A stretch of DNA of 26,020 bases from an uncultured Lachnoanaerobaculum sp. (lineage in GTDB: Bacteria; Bacillota; Clostridia; Lachnospirales; Lachnospiraceae), in NCBI RefSeq assembly GCF_938015485.1, contig NZ_CALLVU010000161.1:1-26020 (forward strand), given 5' to 3'. Below the pieces are notes generated by a model that saw only the letters and a program-made list of their open reading frames with translations, was not told the DNA's origin and searched no databases. Both the position numbers and the translations under genes were made by a program. Of the stretch, positions 16,284 through 23,587 are shown piece after piece. Positions within the stretch are counted from its first letter, which is position 1. Every line of letters begins with the position of its first letter.

Positions 16284-16358
16284 ATATTATAACTTTAAAC
16301 TCCTTTATTATCAATAATTTTATTACACTTTAATAAGTCCGTTTTTTAGATTCAAACC
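16284..16358. repeat. 75-bp direct repeat, left copy (IS target duplication)
   Basis: This 75-base segment is repeated without any mismatch at 18369-18443, directly on the other side of the insertion sequence. The best explanation is a target-site duplication made on insertion. IS1634-like elements are known for unusually long, variable duplications. The repeat includes the promoter of the ECF gene. Confidence 0.9.
16286..16314 (-). promoter_or_regulatory. Promoter of the ECF S-component gene
   Basis: On the minus strand: TTGATA (16309-16314), a 17-base spacer, TATAAT (16286-16291), about 48 bases before the ATG. It lies wholly inside the left 75-bp repeat, so the insertion left the gene with its own promoter. 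The right repeat carries the same promoter at 18371-18399. Confidence 0.75.
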
Positions 16359-16477
16359 CGGGAGTTTGACAGCTACCGATTCCCTTTATAAACCTCAAAC
16401 CCTTATAAAGACTGGATTTCCGTCTTATTTTTTTGTCAATTTTCGTGCTACTTTTTGTAGCTATTTGTAGCTATTTA

Positions 16478-16486
16478 TGATATAAT
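16478..16486 (+). promoter_or_regulatory. Extended -10 promoter of the transposase
   Basis: TGATATAAT at 16478-16486 is an extended -10 element, 23 bases before the ATG. No good -35 is seen at the usual distance; two TTGTAGCTA copies lie just upstream. Confidence 0.5.
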
Positions 16487-16508
16487 ACGAATGTGGAGGT
16501 GGAATACT

Positions 16509-18284
16509 ATGAAGCTTACTATAAGTAAATCAAAAAACTCTGCTACATTCTATGTTCAGAAATCTATACGTAAATCCAATGGTTCTGTTACTACAGTTAC
16601 TATTGAAAAACTGGGAAATCTTGATATGGTTAGGACTAGAGCTAATGGAAAAGACCCTTACATTTGGGCTCAGGAATATGTTGATGAACTTAATCGTAAG
16701 GAATATGAGGAACAAAAAGAGATTTTGATAAAATATTCTCCTTCAAAGCTCCTGAAAACTGATGAAAAACATTTATTTAACTGTGGATACATATTTCTTC
16801 AGAGTATTTACTATTCACTTAAGCTGGATAAAATTTGTTCTAAAATTTCAAAGAAATATAGCTTTGAATATGACTTGAACGATATTTTATCTCGACTAAT
16901 TTTTACTCGTATACTTTATCCATCTTCTAAGTTGGCCTCAAATCGTTCTTCCAAAATGTTTATTGAGCAGCCTACCTTTAATTTACATGATATATATCGT
17001 TCACTTTCTGTTTTAGCTAAAGAAAGTGACTTTATTCAATCTGAACTTTATAAAAATAGCCAAAGGATACTTCCACGAAGGAATGACATTCTTTACTATG
17101 ATTGCACAAACTATTACTTTGAAATCGAGCAGGAAGATGAACTTAGAAAATATGGAAAATCAAAACAGCATCAACCACTACCTATTGTCGGGATGGGAAT
17201 GTTTATGGATCATGACGGTATTCCTCTTGCTTTTGATATTTTCCCCGGAAATAAGAATGAGCAGCCAACACTAAAGCCTTTAGAACAAAAAGTGCTCAGT
17301 GATTATGGCATTGATAGTATTATTATTTGTACAGACGCCGGTCTTTCTTCAAATGCCAATAGAAAGTTTAACGATAAAACTTTATTTGGTGAAAGAATAA
17401 GAAGTTTTATAACAACACAGTCTATAAAACAACTACCAAAATATTTAAAAGAGTTTGCCCTAGACCCTGAAGGCTGGTCACTACAAGGTGAAACAGGATT
17501 ATTTAATCTGAATAACCTAGATGAACAAACAGACTATAATAAAGTCTTTTATAAGGAAAGATGGATTAAAGAAGATTTATCCGATAAAAAGGTCAAAGAA
17601 GGTGATAAAGCGCTAGAGCAACATCTTATTGTATCATTCTCCTTAAAGTACAAAAAATATAATCAGAAAATCAGGCAAAGCCAGATTGACCGTGCTAATA
17701 AGCTTATTGAAAAAGGGGAATATAAAAGAAATCAAAAAAATCAAAATGATCCACGCCGTTTTATTGCTACTGAAACAATGACGTCTTCAGGAGAAGTCTG
17801 TGACAGAGAAATCCCTTATATAGATTCGAACCTCATAGCTGAAGAAGAAAAATATGACGGGTTTTATGCCGTTTGTACTAATTTGGAGACAACAAGTGCC
17901 GAAGAAATAGTTCGTATAAACAAGAAGAGATGGGAAATTGAAGAATGCTTCAGAATCATGAAAACCGAGTTCAGTGCACGCCCTATTTATCTTCAAAGAG
18001 AGGATCGCATAAAGGCACATTTCATAACTTGTTTTGCTTCATTGGTAGTCTTTAGGATACTTGAGAAAAAACTTGGAGAACAATATACTTGCGATGAGAT
18101 TATTAACGTATTACGCTCTATGATGATGTATCGTCCGGGAGAAAAGTTAGGATATCTACCCGCTTATACAAGAACAGCCATAACAGATGCACTTCATGAA
18201 GTATTCGGATTTCGTACCGATTACGAAATTTTAACCGATTTGAGTATGAAAAAAGTCTTTCGGGAAAGCAAAAAAAGTAGGTAG
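16509..18284 (+). CDS. IS1634-family transposase
   Basis: A 591-residue DDE transposase from the ATG at 16509, chosen because GGAGGTGG lies just before it; an ATG at 16491 would put that site inside the gene. The catalytic core shows the first Asp in YYDCTNYYFE (about residue 198), the second in IIICTDAGLSS (about 276), and the glutamate region RWEIEECFRIMKTEF (about 474-488), with an all-alpha/beta insertion of roughly 200 residues before the Glu, as in the IS4 superfamily. The RPGEKLGYLPAYTRTAITDALHE part near the C-terminus is split by family members in the same way. The frame is intact, so the enzyme may be active. Confidence 0.92.
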   Translation: MKLTISKSKNSATFYVQKSIRKSNGSVTTVTIEKLGNLDMVRTRANGKDPYIWAQEYVDELNRKEYEEQKEILIKYSPSKLLKTDEKHLFNCGYIFLQSIYYSLKLDKICSKISKKYSFEYDLNDILSRLIFTRILYPSSKLASNRSSKMFIEQPTFNLHDIYRSLSVLAKESDFIQSELYKNSQRILPRRNDILYYDCTNYYFEIEQEDELRKYGKSKQHQPLPIVGMGMFMDHDGIPLAFDIFPGNKNEQPTLKPLEQKVLSDYGIDSIIICTDAGLSSNANRKFNDKTLFGERIRSFITTQSIKQLPKYLKEFALDPEGWSLQGETGLFNLNNLDEQTDYNKVFYKERWIKEDLSDKKVKEGDKALEQHLIVSFSLKYKKYNQKIRQSQIDRANKLIEKGEYKRNQKNQNDPRRFIATETMTSSGEVCDREIPYIDSNLIAEEEKYDGFYAVCTNLETTSAEEIVRINKKRWEIEECFRIMKTEFSARPIYLQREDRIKAHFITCFASLVVFRILEKKLGEQYTCDEIINVLRSMMMYRPGEKLGYLPAYTRTAITDALHEVFGFRTDYEILTDLSMKKVFRESKKSR

Positions 18285-18309
18285 TTCTAGCTACACTTTT
18301 ATGAATTAA

Positions 18310-18352
18310 AAAAGGTCTGAAACCCTTGATATATGCGGGGTTCAGACCTTTT
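18310..18352 (+). terminator. Terminator after the transposase gene
   Basis: AAAAGGTCTGAA (18310-18321) pairs with TTCAGACCTTTT (18341-18352), extended by CCC with GGG across a one-base bulge. It ends in a four-T run that touches the right inverted repeat. The A/T flanks make it usable in both directions, which would also stop transcripts entering from outside. Confidence 0.75.
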
Positions 18353-18368
18353 AGCTGTCAAAGACAGG

Positions 18369-18443
18369 ATATTATAACTTTAAACTCCTTTATTATCAAT
18401 AATTTTATTACACTTTAATAAGTCCGTTTTTTAGATTCAAACC
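18369..18443. repeat. 75-bp direct repeat, right copy (IS target duplication)
   Basis: Identical to 16284-16358. It contains a second copy of the ECF promoter (18371-18399), pointing left into the 3' end of the insertion sequence. Confidence 0.9.
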
Positions 18444-18931
18444 GCCATAGCCCAATAATAAATAATACTGTCAACACGCGATATATTGCAAAATTTTCAC
18501 TATATAATAGGAAGAAAAAAGTTCAAAAAATATCCACATCAAAAAACTTTTCAACATAATTATCCACATTTATAACTTTCAAAGTCCTTTTCCACAGTTA
18601 ACTGTTAGCAATTCACTTATCCACATTTTGTTGATAAGATGTGGATAAGTTTATGTACTATTATGTGGATATCCTCTTTAAAGCCTTATTTTAAGCCATT
18701 TACGTTGTCAACATTGTTTTCCACACTCTGTGTATAACTATAATTATCCACGCTTTTTAGCAACAAAACAGTATGGATAATTTGGGAATATCTTTTTATT
18801 CACTGAGTTATCCATATCTTTGTGAACATTTATGTGGATAACTTTGTTTTCATGCCTTTATTTTCATTGATATGACCACATTTTTTTGCTATACTTTAAT
18901 CAGTTAGAAGTATCCCAAAGGAGTAAAAAGA
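18444..18931 (+). other. oriC: Replication origin part 1: DnaA-box cluster upstream of dnaA
   Basis: A gene-free stretch with about twelve DnaA boxes. Exact TTATCCACA occurs at 18560-18568 and 18617-18625 (+) and at 18640-18648 and 18833-18841 (-); TTATACACA is at 18729-18737 (-). One-mismatch boxes lie at 18530, 18588, 18664, 18717, 18744, 18772 and 18808. Both orientations are used. The cluster matches the upstream half of a bipartite Firmicute origin. The region also holds the dnaA promoter. The first 85 bases (18444-18529) show no clear feature. Confidence 0.9.
18867..18895 (+). promoter_or_regulatory. dnaA promoter
   Basis: TTGATA (18867-18872), a 17-base spacer, and TATACT (18890-18895), 37 bases before the ATG. 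The last DnaA box (18833-18841) is 26 bases upstream, which suggests that DnaA represses its own gene, as in other bacteria. Confidence 0.75.
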
Positions 18932-20320
18932 ATGATAGACAAGATCAAATCAAATTGGGAAAATATAATCACTTTTTTAAGAGACGATTACGAACTTTCC
19001 CCTGTATCATTCAATACGTGGATAAAGCCCATGATTCCGACATCAATTGAGAAGGACTCAAGGGGAAATTTCACACTTATTATTACGGTTCCTTCAATGC
19101 CTTTTAAAACTTATGTTACAAAAAAATATTCCTTATATTTGGCAGTTGCTATAGAGGAAATTACCTTCATTAAATGTAATGTTGTTTTTAAGGAAAAAAA
19201 AGAACAGGAATCACAAAAAATCCCTAAAAAGTTAATAGACAACAAGAGACATCCGGTAAACAACCTTAAACTCTTAAGTGCCAACTTAAATCCGGCATAT
19301 ACCTTTGACACCTTTGTAGTAGGAAAAAGCAACGATTTGGCACATGCAACGGCTGTGGCCGTAGCCGAGTCTCCCGGAAGCCAAAATCCCGGCGAGCACT
19401 ACAATCCCTTCTTTATATACGGAGGTGTAGGACTCGGTAAAACTCACTTGATGCACTCTATTGCACACTATATTTTGGAGCACAACCCGGATGCCAATAT
19501 TTTATATGTCAGCAGCGAAAAATTCTTAAACGAATACATTGATGCATTAAAAAACAGCAATCTGGCGGAGTACCGTGCAAAATATCGCAATGTAGACGTA
19601 CTTTTAATAGACGATATTCAGTTTATCGGAGGAAAGGACGCTATACAGGAGGAGCTTTTCCATACCTTTAACGCGTTGTACGAACAAAAAAAGCAGATCA
19701 TACTTTCTTCAGATAAGCCTCCTATGGAGCTTAAAAACCTCGAAGAAAGACTACGTTCCAGATTCGCCTGGGGTGTTGCGGTAGAGATTTTTTCTCCCGA
19801 CTTTGAGACCAGAATGGCGATACTTCGAAGCAAAGAAGAACGAGACGGCAAAAACATAGATAATGAAGTAATCCAATTTATCGCTACCAATATAAAGAGC
19901 AACATCCGAATGCTTGAGGGAGCTCTCAATAAGCTTTATGCAATGAGCAGGCTCAATAAAAATCAGGAAATAGATATAGATTTGGCAAAGTCGGTGCTTA
20001 AAGACATGATAACACCTGATGCGCCTACAAAAATTACTTCAGAATATATCGCTACCGTAGTTGCCGATCACTTCAATATCACTGTAGCGGAATTAAAGGC
20101 CAAAGGACGAAAAGAACCGGTAGCCACCGCAAGACATATTACGGTGTACCTTTGCAGAAAGATGACCAATGATACACAGACAAAGATAGGCCAATTTTTA
20201 GGAGACAGAGATCACTCCACGATAGTCAATTCTGAGGACGTAATCACTAAGAGAATCACCTCTGACAGTGAGCTGAATCAAACGATTGAAACTATCAAAA
20301 AAAAGATTTCTCCACAATAA
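18932..20320 (+). CDS. dnaA: DnaA replication initiator
   Basis: A 462-residue DnaA. It binds DnaA boxes, forms an ATP-dependent filament, opens the origin and loads helicase. Domain I is at about 1-85, a short linker to about 115, then the AAA+ domain III with Walker A GGVGLGKT (164-171), Walker B LLIDDIQF (224-231), and the arginine-finger/sensor region (ERLRSRF and NIRMLEGAL). The DNA-binding domain IV carries the signature DRDHSTIVNS near the C-terminus. The ATG at 18932 follows AAAGGAG. It heads the operon dnaA-dnaN-S4-recF. Confidence 0.98.
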   Translation: MIDKIKSNWENIITFLRDDYELSPVSFNTWIKPMIPTSIEKDSRGNFTLIITVPSMPFKTYVTKKYSLYLAVAIEEITFIKCNVVFKEKKEQESQKIPKKLIDNKRHPVNNLKLLSANLNPAYTFDTFVVGKSNDLAHATAVAVAESPGSQNPGEHYNPFFIYGGVGLGKTHLMHSIAHYILEHNPDANILYVSSEKFLNEYIDALKNSNLAEYRAKYRNVDVLLIDDIQFIGGKDAIQEELFHTFNALYEQKKQIILSSDKPPMELKNLEERLRSRFAWGVAVEIFSPDFETRMAILRSKEERDGKNIDNEVIQFIATNIKSNIRMLEGALNKLYAMSRLNKNQEIDIDLAKSVLKDMITPDAPTKITSEYIATVVADHFNITVAELKAKGRKEPVATARHITVYLCRKMTNDTQTKIGQFLGDRDHSTIVNSEDVITKRITSDSELNQTIETIKKKISPQ

Positions 20321-20504
20321 TCCAAATTATATGGGTAGTTGTCAAACATAGCGATGTTTACAAAAAATCGCAAAAAAGCAAGTGTTTACAAGGCTTTTAC
20401 GACTTTTACACTTATCCACACCCTATAATAATACTAATACTAAAATATATTTAAATATTTGACATGGCAAAGCGTCGCTTGTTTTTGCCAAAGCCGGAGG
20501 AAAA
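20321..20504 (+). other. oriC: Replication origin part 2: unwinding element between dnaA and dnaN
   Basis: An exact DnaA box TTATCCACA (20412-20420) is followed at once by CCC and then by a trinucleotide-like tract of ATA/CTA units (about 20424-20438) and a pure AT stretch (to 20459). This is the layout of the basal unwinding system known from Bacillus subtilis: DnaA box, GC cluster, DnaA-trios, then melting region. Upstream, a nine-base sequence TGTTTACAA occurs twice (20355-20363, 20383-20391), role unknown. A small hairpin (20465-20490) precedes the dnaN ribosome binding site. Confidence 0.75.
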
Positions 20505-21614
20505 ATGAATTTAAAATTTCAAAAAGCACAATTGGTAAATGCACTCAGTATAGTTATGAAAGCTGTATCTACCAAGACATCAAGCGTTATTTTAGAATCA
20601 ATACTTATAAGTGCATCAGATAACAGAGTTGTTTTAGATGCTACAGACACAGAGCTTTCAATTCAAACAGAGGTTGACGCTGTAATAGTAAAAGCAGGCG
20701 GTGTGGTACTTAATGCCAAGCTTTTTTCTGAAATTGTGAGAAAGTTCGACAGTACAGAATCATTGATAGAGTTGGATGTTGACAATGACTTTAAAACTAC
20801 AATCAGATGTGAACAGGCTGTGTTTAATATTATGGGCATAGATCCGGTAGAATTTATACCGATGCCTAAGATTGATAGAGATGCTTTTATAAGTTTGTCA
20901 CAGTTTAGCCTAAAGGAGGTCATCCGTCAGACCGAATTTTCGACTGCAATAAGTGATATTAACAGAATGATGGGCGGTGAGCTCATAGACGTAAAGAACA
21001 ATGTTGCAAAGTTTGTGACTCTTGACGGACACAGAATGTCTATCAGAAATATTGAGCTTATGGGCGAATATGAAGATCAAAAATGTGTGGTACCTATAAA
21101 ATCCTTACAGGAAGTCATGAGGATAATAGACAGTGATACTCAAAAAAATGTTAATATATATTTTTCAAAGGATCATATACTTTTTGAGTTTGACAGAACG
21201 TTGGTACTTTCAAGAATTCTTGACGGAGAATTTTTCAGAATCGAGAGTATGTTGTCAAATGACTATGATATAAAGGTAAATGTCAGCAGGCTTAAGTTAC
21301 AAAGTGCTATTGAACAGTCTATGATACTTATCAGAGAGAATGAGCATAAGCCTATGATACTTGATATTGAAAACGGTATGCTCAAACTGTCAGTGAACTC
21401 ATCACTCGGATTTATGGATGCCAAGGTGAATATTGAAAAGAGCGGAAGTGATCTTAAGATAGCTTTCAATCCTAAGTTTTTGGTAGATGCACTTAAAGTT
21501 ATTGATGACGATTTTGTAAATATATATTTTACAAATGCAAAGTCTCCGTGCTTTATAAGAGATGATAAGAATACATACACATATCTTATATTGCCGGTTA
21601 ATTTTATCGGATAG
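20505..21614 (+). CDS. dnaN: DNA polymerase III beta sliding clamp
   Basis: A 369-residue beta clamp of normal length, with three similar domains. It dimerises into a ring that tethers polymerase and many other proteins to DNA. Recognisable parts are the N-terminal MNLKFQKAQLVNALSIVMKAV, a TLDGHRMS stretch in the middle domain, and the conserved C-terminal end with YLILPVNF. The ATG at 20505 follows CGGAGG. It is co-oriented with dnaA and separated from it by the origin unwinding element. Confidence 0.97.
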   Translation: MNLKFQKAQLVNALSIVMKAVSTKTSSVILESILISASDNRVVLDATDTELSIQTEVDAVIVKAGGVVLNAKLFSEIVRKFDSTESLIELDVDNDFKTTIRCEQAVFNIMGIDPVEFIPMPKIDRDAFISLSQFSLKEVIRQTEFSTAISDINRMMGGELIDVKNNVAKFVTLDGHRMSIRNIELMGEYEDQKCVVPIKSLQEVMRIIDSDTQKNVNIYFSKDHILFEFDRTLVLSRILDGEFFRIESMLSNDYDIKVNVSRLKLQSAIEQSMILIRENEHKPMILDIENGMLKLSVNSSLGFMDAKVNIEKSGSDLKIAFNPKFLVDALKVIDDDFVNIYFTNAKSPCFIRDDKNTYTYLILPVNFIG

Positions 21615-21621
21615 GAGTAAT

Positions 21622-21834
21622 ATGCAGGAAGTAAGAATTAGAGATGAATATATAAAGCTTGAGCAGGCTATGAAGCTTGCAGGTGCCGTATCTATGGGCT
21701 CTGAAGCCAAGATGGTGATACAGGCCGGTGAAGTTTTGGTAAACTCCGAAGTGGAGCTTAGAAGAGGTAAGAAGCTCAGAGACGGAGATATTTTCACATA
21801 CGAAAACAATGATTATAGAATCGTTGGAGCTTAA
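21622..21834 (+). CDS. S4-domain RNA-binding protein (YaaA/RlbA type)
   Basis: A 70-residue protein that is essentially one S4 RNA-binding domain (YIKLEQAMKLAGAVSMGSEAK, then VIQAGEVLVNSEVELRRGKKL, then GDIF). The Bacillus counterpart (YaaA, also named RlbA) sits in the same place between dnaN and recF and is linked to large ribosomal subunit maturation. The ATG at 21622 is chosen over an upstream in-frame start inside dnaN because ATAGGAG directly precedes it. It follows the dnaN stop by seven bases and overlaps recF by 26, indicating tight coupling. Confidence 0.93.
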   Translation: MQEVRIRDEYIKLEQAMKLAGAVSMGSEAKMVIQAGEVLVNSEVELRRGKKLRDGDIFTYENNDYRIVGA

Positions 21835-22900
21835 GGACTACAGAAACTATGAGAATTTGGATATAAAGCTTTCAAGCGGAGTAAATATATTCTACGGTGA
21901 CAACGCGCAGGGAAAGACCAATATTTTGGAGTCAATATACCTTGCCACCACTTCAAAATCTCATAGAGGAAGTAAGGATAAGGATATCATAAGATTTAAT
22001 GCAGGTGAGTCACATATAAAGCTTATGATAAAGAAAATGGATGCGTCTGTCAGGCTTGATATGCATATAAAGAAAAATAAGGCTAAGGGAGTGGCCATAA
22101 ACGGCATCCCGATAAGGAAGCTGAGTGAGCTTTTCGGTACCTGCAATGTGGTATTTTTCTCACCTGAGGATTTGAACATCATAAAGAGAAGTCCTAAGGA
22201 GAGAAGAAATTTTGTAGATATGGAGCTTTGTCAGCTGAATAAAGTCTATGTGTCCACCTTGGTTACTTACAATAAGGTGCTTGATCAAAGGAACAAGCTT
22301 CTTAAGGAAATAGGATTTAAGCCCGGCTTGGAGGACACTTTGGATATCTGGGATATGCAGCTTGTAAAGTACGGAGCGGATCTGATTGCATACAGAGAAG
22401 AATTTATAAAAAAGCTCAATGAAGTTATCTTAGGTATACATTCACTGCTTACAGGCGGTGAGAAAATAAAAGTTGTATATGAAAAAAATATAGAAAAAGA
22501 AGCTTTTGAAGTCGAGTTAAGAAAATCAAGAGCAAATGACATAAAGTATAAGACTACCAATGTCGGGCCTCACAGAGACGACTTTTCATTTTACTTAAAC
22601 GGTGATATGGATTTAAAGAAGTTCGGTTCACAGGGGCAGCAAAGAAGTCTGGCACTTTCACTTAAGCTTTCAGAGATAGAACTTATCAAGGAGAAATACG
22701 GCGAGTTTCCGGTATTATTGCTTGACGATGTGTTATCGGAGCTTGACGGAAAGCGTCAAAGTCATCTGCTTGAGTCTATAAGGCATATACAGACGCTTAT
22801 TACCTGTACAGGTGTCGAAGATTTTTTGAACAAGTCTTTGGATATAGGTAAGGTGTTTAAGGTAACAAAAGGCATAATAGAAGAAAGTAAATGCAATTAA
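21809..22900 (+). CDS. recF: RecF DNA repair and replication protein
   Basis: A 363-residue RecF, an SMC-like ABC-type ATPase that helps load RecA at single-strand gaps. Walker A GDNAQGKTN is at 30-38. The FSPEDLNIIKRSPKERR stretch (117-133), the signature FGSQGQQRSLALSLKL, and Walker B LLLDDVLSELD follow in the usual order. The ATG at 21809 lies inside the S4 gene (26-base overlap). It is the last gene of the dnaA operon; an AT-rich nine-base hairpin with a T-run at 22946-22967 may be a weak terminator. Confidence 0.96.
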   Translation: MIIESLELKDYRNYENLDIKLSSGVNIFYGDNAQGKTNILESIYLATTSKSHRGSKDKDIIRFNAGESHIKLMIKKMDASVRLDMHIKKNKAKGVAINGIPIRKLSELFGTCNVVFFSPEDLNIIKRSPKERRNFVDMELCQLNKVYVSTLVTYNKVLDQRNKLLKEIGFKPGLEDTLDIWDMQLVKYGADLIAYREEFIKKLNEVILGIHSLLTGGEKIKVVYEKNIEKEAFEVELRKSRANDIKYKTTNVGPHRDDFSFYLNGDMDLKKFGSQGQQRSLALSLKLSEIELIKEKYGEFPVLLLDDVLSELDGKRQSHLLESIRHIQTLITCTGVEDFLNKSLDIGKVFKVTKGIIEESKCN

Positions 22901-23092
22901 ATAATTGTATACAAGGATTTTATAAAATTATTTAAATTTTGAGGAAACAAAAAATTTCTTTTTTGTTGTGTTATGTGGATGTAAAATAAAATGAAAAACT
23001 CATACACTGTTAAAAAATAACAAAAACACAGAGTGTAAAGATAATAATATATAAAAAATAATATTTAAATCTTAGTAAAACTCTGTTAAAAT

Positions 23093-23121
23093 TTGCAGCC
23101 TTCAAAATTATGTGTTATAGT
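23093..23121 (+). promoter_or_regulatory. Promoter of the SemiSWEET-like gene
   Basis: TTGCAG (23093-23098), a 17-base spacer, TATAGT (23116-23121), 56 bases before the ATG. Confidence 0.6.
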
Positions 23122-23177
23122 ATCACTCGTAAATTCATATGTGTATATTTATAAACTGATTTTGGAGGTAATATTCA

Positions 23178-23441
23178 ATGACAAAAAAGAAGATTAATAC
23201 ATTTATAGGATCAATCGGAGCATTTATCGGAGTTTTAGTATTTTTATCTTATATACCACAGATTATAGCAAATATTGGCGGTGAGAAGTCGCAACCTCTA
23301 CAGCCGCTTGTAGCGGCAATTTCTTGTTTGTTATGGGTAATTTACGGATTAACCAATGAACATAAGATAGATTATATTCTTATAATACCTAACGCTGCGG
23401 GTGTCGTTTTCGGATTCCTTACTTTTATAACAGCTTTATAA
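23178..23441 (+). CDS. SemiSWEET/PQ-loop family small transporter
   Basis: An 87-residue membrane protein with three hydrophobic helices (about 8-29, 42-58, 66-86), the half-transporter size of bacterial SemiSWEETs. These form dimers and move small sugars down their gradient. The PQ motif is in YIPQI (25-29), and the third helix begins with a conserved PNAAG stretch. The true substrate is unknown. The ATG at 23178 follows TTTGGAGGT. The gene has its own promoter and terminator, so it is a single unit between recF and gyrB and not part of the replication operon. Confidence 0.88.
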   Translation: MTKKKINTFIGSIGAFIGVLVFLSYIPQIIANIGGEKSQPLQPLVAAISCLLWVIYGLTNEHKIDYILIIPNAAGVVFGFLTFITAL

Positions 23442-23452
23442 ATATTTATTTT

Positions 23453-23480
23453 AGAGGGGTGCATGGCACCTCTTTTTTCT
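23453..23480 (+). terminator. Terminator after the SemiSWEET-like gene
   Basis: AGAGGGGTGC (23453-23462) pairs with GCACCTCTTT (23466-23475), counting two G-U pairs, with a three-base loop and a run of T residues (23473-23478). Confidence 0.8.
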
Positions 23481-23514
23481 TATTATATATGGTGTTTCAT
23501 ATTTCAAAAAAAAA

Positions 23515-23523
23515 TGTTATAAT
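23515..23523 (+). promoter_or_regulatory. gyrB promoter, extended -10
   Basis: TGTTATAAT, an extended -10 element with an exact TATAAT at 23518-23523. The -35 position (TTTCAT) matches poorly. It is about 65 bases before the gyrB ATG. Confidence 0.55.
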
Positions 23524-23587
23524 ATAGCGATGAAATTTTTTATTGTAGATGAGGAGCAATCCTAAAGATAAATTAAAGGAGTGTTGT

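Larger units (their letters stand above)
16359..18368 (+). mobile_element. IS1634-like insertion sequence (IS4 superfamily)
   Basis: A 2010-bp element bounded exactly by the 75-bp direct repeats. Its ends are 17-base imperfect inverted repeats (16359-16375 and 18352-18368) with 13 matches, including an unbroken TTTGACAGCTA. It carries one DDE transposase gene, an extended -10 promoter in front of it and a terminator behind it. Perfect direct repeats and an intact transposase point to a recent insertion. It separates the ECF gene from the DnaA-box region. Confidence 0.88.

Noticed and set aside
15619..16314. A 231-codon frame overlapping the ECF gene on the same strand
   Set aside because: It is the shifted frame of a clear membrane protein; its translation is Cys/Tyr-rich and unlike any transporter, and the other frame has a good start site.
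16284..18443. The 75-bp repeats as CRISPR repeats or phage attachment sites
   Set aside because: There are only two copies, they flank a single transposase gene with terminal inverted repeats, and no integrase or spacer array is present.
20424..20429. TATAAT as a dnaN promoter
   Set aside because: No -35 element at a suitable distance; the bases are better explained as part of the trinucleotide tract of the origin.
22974..22982. A DnaA-box-like TGTGGATGT after recF
   Set aside because: Two mismatches and isolated from the other boxes.
23492..23507. A possible seventh parS in the gyrB promoter
   Set aside because: Only the left half (TGTTTCATAT) matches; the right half is TTCAAA instead of GAAACA. 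It is kept only as a weak -35 region.
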